Source: Pholiota molesta (lineage: Eukaryota; Basidiomycota; Agaricomycetes; Agaricales; Strophariaceae). From it: a stretch of DNA of 42,811 bases. The first letter of the stretch is position 1; every line of letters begins with the position of its first letter. Below the pieces are notes generated by a model, which was not told the DNA's origin, searched no databases, and was given only the letters and a program-made list of their open reading frames with translations. Shown one piece after another: positions 33,109-42,811 of this stretch. Where the stretch lies: assembly GCA_014925825.1 (NCBI GenBank), contig JACGCK010000320.1, positions 1 through 42,811 on the forward strand, in the 5' to 3' direction. Made by a program: the position numbers and the translations under genes.

Positions 33109-33704
33109 GAGTTTGAAGTTTGATACTCGGGGAGATGAGTGATGTTGTACGAGACTATATGTTGTATCGCCAGAAATTTGAATATATGCAGATCTGTGGA
33201 TGATGTATTATATTATGGATCATAAAGGCGCTCTTTGGTTTGCAGGTTTGCGACCTCCCGTGGCGATTCCTCAACGATTCCTTGAACTCAAAGCGCTTTC
33301 GGCAATGTTAAAAGTAGCTTTCTGACTCGCTTACGGAGCCCAGAGGGCAAATCGCTGGGAGATTGCATGCTGGGTAATGGACGTGCCCACAAAATATCCA
33401 TAGTTGGCGATCAGCATTCCTTTTTGGGCACTGCGTTTCAGAGTGACTGAGGCAGGCTATCCAGAAAACTCCGATTTTTCTAGAATACCCTGCGCCTTCT
33501 GGTTTAAAAATAAGCCATTGTGCTGTTCTTGCATTGCGATCTACCGATCAAATTTTGAACTGGAGATATTCTGGGTTTGCCTCATCCTACTTCATATGTT
33601 ACTGATTCTTCATCGTTTTCACGTCCGGTTCAATACCTCCCAGCCTATAACAGTATTTAGTCCACCAAGAGCGAAGCATTGCGTGTTTCAAAAATGCGTA
33701 GAAC
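33109..33704. other. intergenic between convergent P450 and dehydrogenase genes
   Basis: This is the shared 3' region of two converging genes. A 107-codon plus-strand frame (33404-33727) overlaps the dehydrogenase end and has no motif, so it is not called. Confidence 0.5.
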
Positions 33705-35762
33705 TCACCATCTATACACCACTCTAGAATCCCTATCGCGACACCTTGGGTCTTCAGAGGCTGCTGTGTACGCCGAGAGTCCAGCATCTCCTAATACAAG
33801 ATTCGCTCCGACTTCTTTGGCAGCCGCAATAGCCAGGCTCATATCTTTCTTCATAAGTTGCACCTAATCACGCTCATCAGTACCTGCACCCAGTCAAACT
33901 CGAACGGCACGGTCTTGGAGAATGGAAATATCACCAAGTAGCACACACGCACCTTGAAACCGCCCTCATAACCGTTGCTCGTGACCGCCTGCGGACACAC
34001 CCCAGGCACCGGATTGACCGTATCATTCACCCAACTCCCCCCGGAGCTCGTGCTGAAGCACCGCTGCAGCACGCGCGGATCAACGCCCAGCCGCATGCCG
34101 AGGTTCATCGCCTCGCTCGTCGCGAGCGCGATCATTCCGCTCAAATAGTTGTTGCTGAGCTTCGCTGCGAGGCCGAGGGAGGGGCCGCCGAGCGCGTAGA
34201 CGTTCGAGCCCATGGTGCGCAGGACGCGGGTGAGCAGGGGGAGATCGGGGGAGGCGGGCGCGCAGCCGAGCATGATGGTGAGGGTGCCCTTGGATGCGCC
34301 GGCGGTGCCGCCTGAGACGGGGGCGTCGTAGAAGCGGGGTTGAGGGTTGGCGCTGGTGGGTGAGGATGCGTGGGTGGAGATGACAGCTTCGTTGACGGAG
34401 AGCGAGGTTGCGATATCGATAGTTGAGCTGGAATAATTCATCAATATAGATATGCTGTGAATTCAGAAGTAATGCTCTCACCAATCGATAAATATTTTCG
34501 CTGAGATGTCCTCCGCTGCAAGAATACCTGTCTCTGGAGTCAAGTATACGGCTCGAACGTGGGCGCCTAATATGTCATAAGATTATTTAGACGTCTCTTT
34601 GACATTAGATAGAAGCTTACCTTCTGGAACTATTGTAATAATGCATTCCTAGTAATATCGAAGTCAAAACCCATTCTACTAATACAAATTTTCAGAACCA
34701 CATACCGATCGCTCAGCAATCTCTCGAGCATTTCTCGCCACTACCACATTCGCTCCGATCCCACTGCCACTCGTTTCCTTTACAAACCTCTCCATCGCAC
34801 CCGCATCCACATCATAGATGTATAGAATTGTTCTTGTGGGCACCTTTGCACGAAGTTGCAGTGCCATTGGGAAACCCATAGCGCCCAGGCCTATCCATCC
34901 GAATGCATTGGGGACAAGGGGTATGCGCTGGCAAAATCTGATATATCGGGGTAGGGAGGGGGGGTATGTCAGATTGGCTTATTTTTTTTTCTTATATACT
35001 TTGTATGGTGCTGAAAAGTCAATTTTAACTACATATACAACCTTATATCCTTGTATATTGACATCTTGCATACCCCTTGGACATCTGGCACAATTTAATT
35101 AGCAATTAAAACTCATTTGCATTAAATACCTGTGTCTCAAGCCACAGAGAGCTTGTTGAGCACTACTCTTGCACCTACAGCAAGCTCATCAAGTGCTTCT
35201 CTCACACCTGCAAGCCAGCAAGCTCATCAAATGTTGTGTAGGTTACTCACACCTACACTGAGATTATCAGGTGTTGCTCTTCCACTGCTGGCAAGCTTGT
35301 CAAGCTTAGCTTTTTTACTGCCAGTGAGCTTGGCAAGTGCTGCTCTTCCGCTGCTGGTAAGCTCATCATGACTCAGTGTACTGAATTTTATAACATAATG
35401 TCGACATAATGTGCTAATTAATTATCCTCTAATTCTAGTACTACCTTGAGTGTCAAGAATTGATTGAGAAACCTCAATCAGAGTGGTATTGTGATAATAA
35501 GTGTAAGCTCAATGTGTGTGGAAGGGCTGCAAACTGCAAAAGAAGTCGGTGGGGTGGGCAGTAGACACAGAGTAGATACTATATTTAGTGTGCCATGCCT
35601 GCCGGGATCAATTTCGGCCATCAAATTGCCTTATTGGGAAAGGGGAGGGGGAGGGGGGGTCAACACAACTTCCTTATTTTTGTAAACCGACATGATATAT
35701 GTTATTTTTTTCTTGCATACCCCTTGATTGGGGAAGTCGGTTTGATTGTTCTCGTCGCTCAT
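33705..35762 (-). CDS. 3-hydroxyisobutyrate dehydrogenase, exon 1 interrupted by a transposon-like element
   Basis: The enzyme belongs to the beta-hydroxyacid dehydrogenase family; 3-hydroxyisobutyrate dehydrogenase acts in mitochondrial valine breakdown. It shows the NAD motif GWIGLGAMGFPM, the substrate signature DAPVSGGTAGASKGTL, the catalytic Lys segment AAKLSNNYLSG and the typical C-terminal EDPRCRDRDSRVVYRW. Coding parts on the minus strand are 35727-35762, 34706-34906, 34621-34648, 34482-34566, 33953-34427 and 33705-33863. They sum to 984 nt, or 327 aa. Between the first two lies the 812-bp element plus one copy of its 8-bp duplication, exactly between codons 12 and 13 (DFPN then AFGW). 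If the element is spliced from 35720 to 34928, nine codons are added and the frame holds at 336 aa. Otherwise the gene is broken near its start. Confidence 0.9.
34907..34914 (+). repeat. 8-bp target-site duplication, left
   Basis: ATTGGGGA directly abuts the left end of the element and is repeated exactly at 35727-35734. Confidence 0.85.
34915..35726. mobile_element. 812-bp non-autonomous hAT-like element inside a dehydrogenase gene
   Basis: The ends are a perfect 12-bp inverted repeat: CAAGGGGTATGC at 34915-34926 and GCATACCCCTTG at 35715-35726. Both abut a perfect 8-bp direct repeat, ATTGGGGA. An 8-bp duplication and ends of the type YARNG are typical of the hAT superfamily. There is no transposase frame. 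A second copy of the right-end word occurs inside at 35068-35079, so the element may be composite or internally duplicated. The interior is AT-rich and contains a minisatellite. Excision leaving one ATTGGGGA would join the dehydrogenase exon exactly in frame, which independently supports the boundaries. Confidence 0.88.
35150..35370 (+). repeat. minisatellite of about 33-bp units
   Basis: Six or seven diverged copies are visible, of a unit close to AGCTTGTCAAGTGCTGCTC followed by TTCCACTGCTGGCA. The unit is 33 bp (some copies are longer), which explains a repetitive 79-codon Leu/Ser/Ala frame here that is not a gene. It lies inside the hAT-like element. Confidence 0.75.
35727..35734 (+). repeat. 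8-bp target-site duplication, right
   Basis: Second copy of ATTGGGGA. On the minus strand it encodes the end of codon 10 to codon 12 of the dehydrogenase. Confidence 0.85.
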
Positions 35763-36359
35763 TATCGAGTAGGAAGGAGTGTATTTGAGGCCAACTTATG
35801 CTTGAATAGAAATATGAGGTAGATGCGACGCTAGGCTACCAAATTTTGTCGTCGATGTCGATGGATATTGAACGTTCTGCCAGACAACCATGGCATAGAG
35901 CCTGAACTTGTGATAAGCTTCCAGTCACATGCGCGCGCCATACACCTAGCACTCACATTCTTTCCCATTCCCAAGCTGTCTCGCGCTCCTCCAGATTCTT
36001 CCCAGCCGTGACGCCGTCTGAGCCGTCGGGTTGGTGGTGGTCTTCCTTGAATGACGATGCTAAGCGATGCCACAGTCCTTAATTTTGGCTCGTTACGCAT
36101 GCTAGTGGACGATACCGATACGGGATACGAGATTTATTACCTAAGAAAATAAATTCAACGTGTGATGTACTTGTGACGGCACACTTGCAGTGCAGGTATT
36201 CAAACATTTATGACTCAAAAATATTCCAATTTTTTTTAAATACACTCTAAGCTCAAATTCAAATGTCTCTATTTTTTTGGACGTTGAATTAAGCTGATAA
36301 AACACGGAGGATTGCTGTGTGTGGGAGCAGAAGTCATCTAATCATATATGTGACATATG
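35763..36359. other. intergenic upstream of the dehydrogenase
   Basis: Only a motif-free 89-codon minus-strand frame (35831-36100) is present. The dehydrogenase promoter must lie here; no clear TATA word is seen close to the start. Confidence 0.45.
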
Positions 36360-36443
36360 TTACATGGCGTAACACGGCTTGCCGTTCTCGTCGATTTCAT
36401 CGTCCTTGGGCATTTGCGCAGCAATAGCAGCAACTTGAGGTTT
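36360..36443 (-). CDS. possible last exon of a small protein ending in a CaaX box
   Basis: An 84-nt minus-strand stretch follows a good splice acceptor (ATTAATTTTTAG) and reads 27 residues ending ENGKPCYAM and TAA. CYAM has the form of a CaaX prenylation box. A possible upstream exon, with ATG at about 36584 and donor GTAAAT near 36533, would join in phase 0 to give a peptide of about 44 aa. The composition (acidic, Lys, Ala) looks coded. I do not recognise the family. Basidiomycete pheromone precursors also end in CaaX boxes, but nothing else here, such as an adjacent STE3-type receptor, supports that. Confidence 0.35.
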   Translation of the reverse strand, partial: KPQVAAIAAQMPKDDEIDENGKPCYAM

Positions 36444-37282
36444 CTAAAAATTAATATATAGAGCGCACACACAGATATGGCCTTATATATAGAATTCAGA
36501 GGCGCTTTTACCAGCAATCTCGAGTCTATTTACATTTTTTGAATATTGTTCAATTCCTGTAAGATTGGGCACTCTCATGGTCATTTTCTCGAGCTGCGCA
36601 GCGCGCGAAAAAAATTTGATCATTCGAGTACAGTAAAAACCTTATTGTTAGAGTATAATGACGGCTTGAACTGCAATTGAATTGCTTCAATCCTATTCTT
36701 CTTCTCTCCCTGTGAATTTCTATTTCTTATTCATTTGCAGGGTAATAAGAAAGCTACAAGTGTTACTCTACTCCTAGTATACAGTGTCCATAGTTCAATC
36801 ACTTGTTCAAGCATTTGAGGTATAATAACACAGGTGCAGGTATCTCTTTGAGTCAATTCTTTCCAGAGACTGAATATTCTTATTTATTATTTATTTATTT
36901 ATTTCCATCCCACCAGCATCCGTATCGAGCCTTAATTTTGGGTCATGCCACGGGATCTATCGGCCCGAGATGTCAGATGATAAGCGCGTGATATTATAGG
37001 AGCTTAGGGGCTACTTTGGAAGCTAAGGTAAGAGACTTTTGAGAACTCACCGACGGCGAGGCGGAACGCCATAGTCCGAAATGCGATGGGTGCCTGTAGC
37101 AGATGAAAGGAAGCGGGGGATATACTTGGAAACTTCTTGTGGGAATCGTTCTAACTTCTTTGTCTTTCTGTTCGAGTCCTTGAAGGCTTTCTCACAGCGC
37201 TCGACGCAACACGGGCATCCACTTACATTGCTGTATCCTGAAGCATAGGCCTACAAATTCATCAACACCTCCAGGTCAAATA
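36444..37282. other. intergenic, AT-rich
   Basis: The sequence is AT-rich with a short TTTA-type simple repeat near 36890. No gene is recognised apart from the possible upstream exon of the small CaaX-ending product near 36535-36585. Confidence 0.45.
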
Positions 37283-38041
37283 ATGTCAAGGCCAAACGAA
37301 GAAGCGCACAAGGAGTTATATGATGCTGGTATTGTGATGAGACGGAAGGTTATGGTGCGTCAAACTTCCTATTATCCCGAGTAAATAATCGAAGACAGTG
37401 TCGGTGATATAGGGTGATGCCTACGTCGACAACCAATTGAAGCAGGTATGCTAAAAGCCAATTTTTGATAACCTTCATTCTGAACCCATGGAATGGACGC
37501 CAGGGTGTTTCCGAGTTTATGAAGCCTATGCAGGAGCTGGCTACTGAAGTGCGTTCGCCATATTAATTTCCAAGCATGTATAACCTATTAACATGGTCTC
37601 GACAGGCCGCTTGGGGAACGATATGGACCCGTCCTGGCCTAGAGCTCAAGCAGCGCAGCTTGATCGTTATCGCTCTACTCGCCTCCCAAGGAAAGGAAGC
37701 GGAGGTGTGTCTTCGCCGTCCCTTCGAAAGACGAGTATCCAAGAACTTGCTAACGGCCTCCTGTGTCCACTTCGTGCGGCATATCTAGCTCACAGGCCAT
37801 ATCCGGTGCGCAGCACTTTCATTTTCACCAACCTTGGCACATAGCCTTACGATAGACAATTTGCCTAAACAGAGGAGCGGTGAATAATGGCGCCACGGAA
37901 ATCGAGATCCGCGAGACGCTGTTGCAGACGGCGACGTACAGCGGAATTCCAACTGGGATGCTCAGCTTTAGGGTGGCGGACGCGGCTATTAGGAAGTTGA
38001 AGGAGGAGGGAAAGCTCCCTTGGAATGCTACAGGGTATTGA
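37283..38041 (+). CDS. carboxymuconolactone decarboxylase-like (AhpD-fold) protein
   Basis: This is a small all-helical protein of the carboxymuconolactone decarboxylase family, 144 aa. It shows the family core AAWGTIWTRPGLELKQRSLIVIALL and HIRGAVNNGATEIEIRETLLQTATYSGIP. The CxxC pair of AhpD peroxidases is absent, so a decarboxylase-like or non-redox role is more likely. Exons are 37283-37354, 37413-37445, 37504-37548, 37606-37704, a 17-nt microexon 37789-37805 and 37873-38041, totalling 435 nt. Bacterial relatives act in protocatechuate degradation. In fungi these genes often sit alone, and the true substrate is unknown. Confidence 0.88.
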
Positions 38042-38634
38042 ACTGGGCAAGAAGATATAAAATATATCAGATGCCAGTTACAATCTAACCGTTGAATTTT
38101 TAAAAAATGTGATCGTGCAAAGAGAGAAGAAACACTGCCTTGCCCAAGGCCTTGACATGGACAGCGCATTGGCGCGATTGTTTTGCCATTAGCTGCGCAG
38201 CAGGCGTTCCGGAAGCCTTCGCCAAATTTCGTCAATGACTATGAGCATTTGTGATATTCCGAGTCCCTTGACAGCGACTTTGGGAGCGTTTTGAAGAGGA
38301 GTATAAAACTCAACGCTTGGATTCAATATGTTTGAATCCTCGGATGATTATGTGTTTTCAGCATCATAGAGAAGAGGAGTATCATGGACTGCTCCAAACG
38401 CTATCATAAGTCGTGGCTGTGCACTAGACCCAAGAGCATATCACGTCACATTCCCACGATTTTATGAAGAGGTTAATGTTGTCTATGACGCGGTTGAGCT
38501 ATTTCTTGCATCCAGACTTTATAAAGCCTGGCTCCGTATCCTCTCTCTTCTCTTCATTCTTCTCCTATCCCGCCCCACTTTCTCCTTTCTAATAACAACA
38601 ACAGCCCCTCCGCGCCTCCCCATCGTTCATCATC
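38042..38634. other. intergenic, promoter of the SUR7/PalI gene
   Basis: No gene is seen. The 3' part has a TATA box followed by a long pyrimidine-rich stretch (38535-38590), a usual basidiomycete promoter layout. Confidence 0.5.
38518..38526 (+). promoter_or_regulatory. TATA box of the SUR7/PalI-like gene
   Basis: TTTATAAAG lies 109 nt before the start codon and is followed within 15 nt by a CT-rich tract, where transcription would be expected to start. Confidence 0.55.
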
Positions 38635-39404
38635 ATGGCAGCGTCTTCAGCTATCCCCGGGCTCTTCTTCTGCTTTTGCGCCATGACATTGCTGATCTTC
38701 GTACGTCGCTGAAACAACTGAGCTCAATTGCATTTTTCGACATGGACTGACGCTTGGACTGGGTATAGGCATCGGTGTCGGTACCGACGTGGTCAGCAGT
38801 ATCGTTCCTGAAAGTAGGGAGTGGCACTGGGCAGCTCAGATACGGTATATTCGGGTTCACAGGGAGCTCAACTCATATTGGATACTACTTCACGTATGTT
38901 TTCACTGCTGTCTTGTCACTGCCTATTGTGTCGTTATGTGTAAATACTGATACATCTCATATCAAACAGTAACGAACATCTAAATGGAACCACCCTTCAT
39001 AACCTTACCAAAACACTCATCCTACATCCCATTGGTGTGTGCTAAGACTTCCTCGATCTGCTGCAAACTAGCTTACACCCTTTTTTTTTATTCAACCAGC
39101 GGCCGGCCTCTCTGGTCTCGCTTTCTTATTCGGGATATTTGGCGCAAGCTATCACCGCGTCGGCACGGTGTTGATGACGCTTTTATCTGGCCTCGCCCTG
39201 CTCACCACCTTCGTTGTCTGGATCATCGACATGGTCTTGTTCGGTATTGCGCGCGAGCGATACCGCAACGACGGAACTTTTGCACAATATGGCAATGCCA
39301 ACTGGTTGACGCTCGGTGCATTCGTTGCCCTGCTCCTCGGGTTCTGCACCTCTGCTTGTGGTATCTTTGGCCACTACAGGAGAAGAAGAGACGTCACATA
39401 CTAA
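38635..39404 (+). CDS. SUR7/PalI (Rim9) family membrane protein
   Basis: This is a four-span membrane protein of 186 aa. It has an N-terminal segment (LFFCFCAMTLLIFASVSV) and an outer loop with the family-like RYGIFGFTGS and NGTTLHNLT. Three clustered segments follow (LSGLAFLFGIFGA, LLSGLALLTTFVVWIIDMVLFGIA and NWLTLGAFVALLLGFCTSACGIFG), then a basic tail (RRRRDV). PalI/Rim9 proteins assist ambient-pH sensing at the plasma membrane, while SUR7 relatives mark eisosomes; the sequence does not separate the two. Exons are 38635-38700, 38769-38893, 38970-39034 and 39100-39404, totalling 561 nt. The start context ATCATCATGGCA is good. Confidence 0.85.
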
Positions 39405-40810
39405 TCTAAAAAGGAGGATCAAGTCGCCCTCTTTTGCTTTCATCTAAAGGAATATCCGTGGAACTTCTTATTTTTGAATTTTCAATCAGCTTTGGAACGA
39501 CCCACGAGGATGGATTTCTTTCCCGCTCTCACATCTTCGTTCACTTTGATATCTCATCTCCTGATTAATGGGAAGGAAATTATTTTTGGTTTCCACTATT
39601 TCCCGCTTTGTACCTTTCCTTCTGGCCACTCTTTTCCTCGGCCCAGCAATGATTCCTAATGCACTTCCATGTTACTCTCATGCCATCATTTCCACGACGA
39701 TTCACGCCGCTCAACCACCCACGTTATCCCATCCGATGATCCTCTTTATGCCCTTTATGTTTATCGAACCGGAATATACTTGACAGTACCGATAATAAGT
39801 TAGATCCCTTTCATTCTATTCTATTCATCTGCTGCACCTTTTGTTGTTTAATACTTTCAGACAATGTTGCTCTCCATCACAGACATTTCTACTGAAATTA
39901 GCTACCTGGTGTTGTATTATACTGTACATTGTATTCCAAGAATGTGCACTTTTTTTGGATTTATTCAGTCAAATGAGCGTATGGGATTTCGGAATACCAC
40001 ATTGTCCGACTACAATGACAGTTGCCTCCGACGATTGGCGGTTTGAACTCGCTGAGAGCCTGAGCACTCAGCGAATGCAGCCCTGCTGCCAGCCGAAGCT
40101 GACCGGCAATTGGGCGAGTGAATTTGATCCGTAGTCGATTATGATCGATAGACCAATAAGGCAAGGAGCGCCCGTAGTGGAGGAAGAGGGCACGGAAGAG
40201 AATGACAATTCAGGAATTATAGCGACTGTATTCCTGAATTATCTTCACTATCTTGTGTAATCTGAATCATGGCAACATACACACGGAGGTTGACGTTGAT
40301 TGCTAGGCGCTCTTTGACTGGGTCGCTTTCGACACCCAGGAGGTCAAGCTGCTAACCTGCTTCTTCGGAATCGTGAGATGAGACAGATTTGAATATGTTG
40401 CAACACCACATATTTCCCCCGAGCTTCAATGGCAACCCTTCCCATTGTCAATCTACTTGGATCTTGGGAATGAGCACATTTCATCGGTGTATCTATGTGC
40501 CTTAAATTCATGAGTATTATATACTGGTGGATCTATTAACCGCTGACATATGACAAAAATGGGCGATATGGATAACGATAGAACAAAGCGATATACTTTT
40601 TTTCTATCCATCTAATAATGGAGAACAGAAATTTTAGGCTAGCGGAAGACAGTGAACTATATGACAAAATAATAGAAGAAAAAAGTTCCAGAGTTTGTAT
40701 GTTACAGTTCGAATCTCCTGCTTTTCGGCATGCATTTGGTGACCGAGGGGTATAGATAGTATGAAGTGGAACGAGGCATCTCAGAGTCCTAACTCTAGCT
40801 CTAATCCACG
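39405..40810. other. 1.4 kb intergenic, 3' regions of converging genes
   Basis: Only short frames below 120 codons are present, without motifs. T-rich sequence to about 39960 is probably UTR of the SUR7/PalI gene. No RNA gene or repeat is recognised. Confidence 0.5.
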
Positions 40811-42811
40811 TCAGGAATTTCCGTTGACTCCATGATGGCCTTGAGATTGAGTAATTTGCTCGACACTCGAGATATAATTGTTCCAATCGTCCAACCTACA
40901 AAACAGTTAGCCAAAAATGTAAAGAGCCACAGAAGAGCCAACGTACTCGAGACTCGTAGGCGCCATAGACCACATCGTCATCGTATCGTTATCCATCGCG
41001 GGCATCGCCCCGACGCGCCCATCAAAATCAAAGGAGCCTGCAGAAGCGAACATGGACGCGAAGTCCGCCATCCCCAACGACGCCTGCTGGTTGGCCATGT
41101 TCTGACTAGCAGCGAGATTGCCCAGCATCTGGTTGTTGTTCATGTTGAACAGAGGGTCAATCAGGTACGTGTCCATGTTCCCTTGCAGGCCCATTGCCGA
41201 CGCTGCAGCCATGTTCTGGAGGAACAGGTTGTCCAGCAAGGGTGTCGATGGCGATGGCACCGCTGATGAAGGTGTCGGAAGACCTGTCATAGGCATCCGC
41301 GTGTTGGGGCCAATCGAGTCGGAGAAATTGAACTGGCCGTAAATGGGAAGCCGCCCAAGCTCGTTGCTGTACATCGGCAGCGAGAACAGCGCGGGCTGGC
41401 GCTGTGGAAGCTGCTGCTGCTGAAGCGCTGGCGCTGGCGGCTGTGGTAGAGTCGAGGAGACGCGCCGGTTTCCTATGATGCTTCGCGGCGGATCCATTGG
41501 GGATACTGGAGGAGACACGCTTGGCGAGGACTCGTCATCCTGTTCCCGCAGGCGTTTTTTCCGTGGCGGAGCTGCTGGTTGAGTGTTGGGTAGTGATACG
41601 TCTCCAGCGAATGCGAGTTCCCTTAGAATATCCCTAAATATGTATACAAGCAAATCGGACAATGTGTCAATGGGAAATTCTGATTCGGCAAATAAAACGG
41701 CGAACCAGTATCGACCCGCTGAGGCCCAACTATTTCCATATGGTTTAGCTTTGCATCGATTCGCTAGAGCGAGCCGAACATACCGTTTTTCAGAAGCTTT
41801 CAACACCTCTCCACACCGCTGCACATCCTCCATCTCTCTCTTTGGATTCGGCGCATATCCAGACCGTCGCCCGCTCCAAATATTCAAAAGTAAAATCACA
41901 GCCGAAGTAAATGCCGTATTCTGAACATTACAATTAGTTAATCGAAATACCGAACCACATGGAGACCCAGTAACACACCTGAAGATAAGCAAATGGTAAT
42001 GCACTCAATTGCTAAACGACTCCAGTACATGACAGCACGACCGTGCCGCATTCGTACATATCGCAAGAGAGGGGAAGGCAACTGGGGCAGCGTTGCGCGG
42101 CGATGGGATGAATGGCCTATGGATACAGATCTGGAGGTAATAATACGTCGCGTGTAAGCGGCGGACTGTTTGAGGAACAGTTCGTTGTCGCAGTTTGGAT
42201 TCCATCTGACTGTAGGAATGAGATAGATTAAAATTCAATCAGTAGAAGATGGTTAGTGTGTATCATACGGTGCGTTGGTACAGAGTCCATCCAGCTGTTC
42301 ATAGCCGAGTCCAGCTCGACTATAACTGTTGTTCAGAAAGTGGTGGCTGGCCGAAAGTGTTTCTAGGCGCTTGATAGGGTACTAAATATCACACAAAATG
42401 TATATCAATACCTCAGATACTCAGAGAACGACATCATACTCACAATCAGCCGCATAGCATATGCCAAATATATCGATCAAACCCAGATAACAATTAAAAA
42501 ATGTGATAGAGGATGGCTTGTCAGGAGGTTGCTTGAACCCGTTTTCCCAATATTCATCGTCACATTCAAGGGGCAGGTCCAGGTCGAAGCTACGTCAATC
42601 CTCAATGTTAACAAGCAGCAAGACATACATAGCACATAAAGCAAGGGGGAAAACGCACTCTTCATCTTGCAACGCACATGGCGCCCTGAAAAGGAGCTAA
42701 TATGCGATCCAAGGTCATCAGTACTATGGGTATTCCCAATAAATTCGAACTTGATGCAATGCGCAAATGTCAGGAACACCCACCAAAATGCCTCTTCCAT
42801 AGCTTCTTCTG
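40811..42811 (-). CDS. fungal Zn2Cys6-type transcription factor, C-terminal part (runs off the window)
   Basis: The fungal-specific transcription factor domain is recognisable in LWKRHF, TLDRIL, FDLDLPLECDDEYWE, NCYLGLID, ELDSAMNSWMDSVP, YYYLQICIHRPFIPSPR and LLNIWSGRRSGY. A Gln/Pro/Asn-rich tail with possible activation function follows. The Zn2Cys6 DNA-binding region lies beyond the window edge. The 3' exons splice cleanly: 41979 upward, 41784-41920, 41706-41729, 40947-41633 and 40811-40895, ending GHHGVNGNS. In the 5' half (42000-42700) the conserved blocks fall in different frames at about six places: near 42682, 42465, 42354, 42320, 42157 and 42013. Each needs a one- or two-base change. 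Either the gene is decaying from its 5' side or the consensus is poor here. Confidence 0.75.

Noticed and set aside
572..34569. Word TAGGCGCC (or its reverse) at 572, 15946, 21503, 23842, 24279 and 34562
   Set aside because: It seemed enriched, but at least two cases have ordinary explanations: Gly-Ala-stop of the small gene at 23842, and a splice acceptor plus codons in the dehydrogenase at 34562. Flanks do not align otherwise.
35132..35371. 79-codon Leu/Ser/Ala-rich ORF
   Set aside because: It is a by-product of the minisatellite inside the transposon-like element.
37161..40720. Possible tRNA T-loops (GTTCGAGTC near 37162, GTTCGAATC near 40704)
   Set aside because: The flanking bases do not form a T stem and no matching A box or acceptor stem is visible.
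42477..42800. 107-codon minus-strand ORF read straight through
   Set aside because: It runs through probable introns of the transcription factor gene. The conserved blocks TLDRIL and PCALQDE appear in other frames with canonical splice sites around them.

Overview
The window reads as nuclear DNA of a filamentous basidiomycete, most likely an Agaricomycete. Genes are broken into many small exons by GT-AG introns of about 45-80 nt. The gene families also fit: an adenylation-carrier-reductase enzyme, an arrestin-like adaptor, microbial-type PARGs, an RPAC1 subunit, a microsomal P450, a 3-hydroxyisobutyrate dehydrogenase, a SUR7/PalI protein and a Zn2Cys6-type regulator. I rebuilt splice models by eye, and most close to exact multiples of three.

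Layout. 0-2.6 kb: a decayed 1.58 kb inverted-repeat element carrying a GC-rich coding fragment. 2.6-6.7 kb: a 14-exon NRPS-like reductase (1089 aa), then an unknown ORF to 7.5 kb. 7.5-11.4 kb: gene-poor. 11.4-15.1 kb: arrestin-like adaptor. 16.2-17.1 kb: DUF7726-like protein. 18.2-28.5 kb: a cluster with two PARG paralogs and two tandem membrane-protein paralogs, with a small unknown gene and the RPAC1 subunit between them. 31.0-33.1 kb: P450. 33.7-35.8 kb: 3-hydroxyisobutyrate dehydrogenase interrupted by an 812-bp hAT-like element. 36.4 kb: a possible small CaaX-ending exon. 37.3-38.0 kb: carboxymuconolactone-decarboxylase-like protein. 38.6-39.4 kb: SUR7/PalI-like protein. 40.8 kb to the end: the C-terminal part of a fungal transcription factor.

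The strongest observation is in the dehydrogenase gene. A transposon-like unit with 12-bp terminal inverted repeats and a perfect 8-bp target duplication lies exactly between codons 12 and 13. Its ends carry potential splice sites that would remove almost all of it in frame, so it may act as an intron. Other notable points are an 11-nt P450 microexon holding the haem cysteine beside a GC-AG intron, an in-frame 222-bp duplication in one PARG, a 7-nt deletion truncating one membrane-protein paralog, and a series of one-base frame breaks, mostly at homopolymers, that look more like consensus errors than real mutations.

I see no tRNA, rRNA, CRISPR array or obvious operon. The reductase and the P450 are both metabolic enzymes but lie 24 kb apart with unrelated genes between them, so I do not call a biosynthetic cluster.
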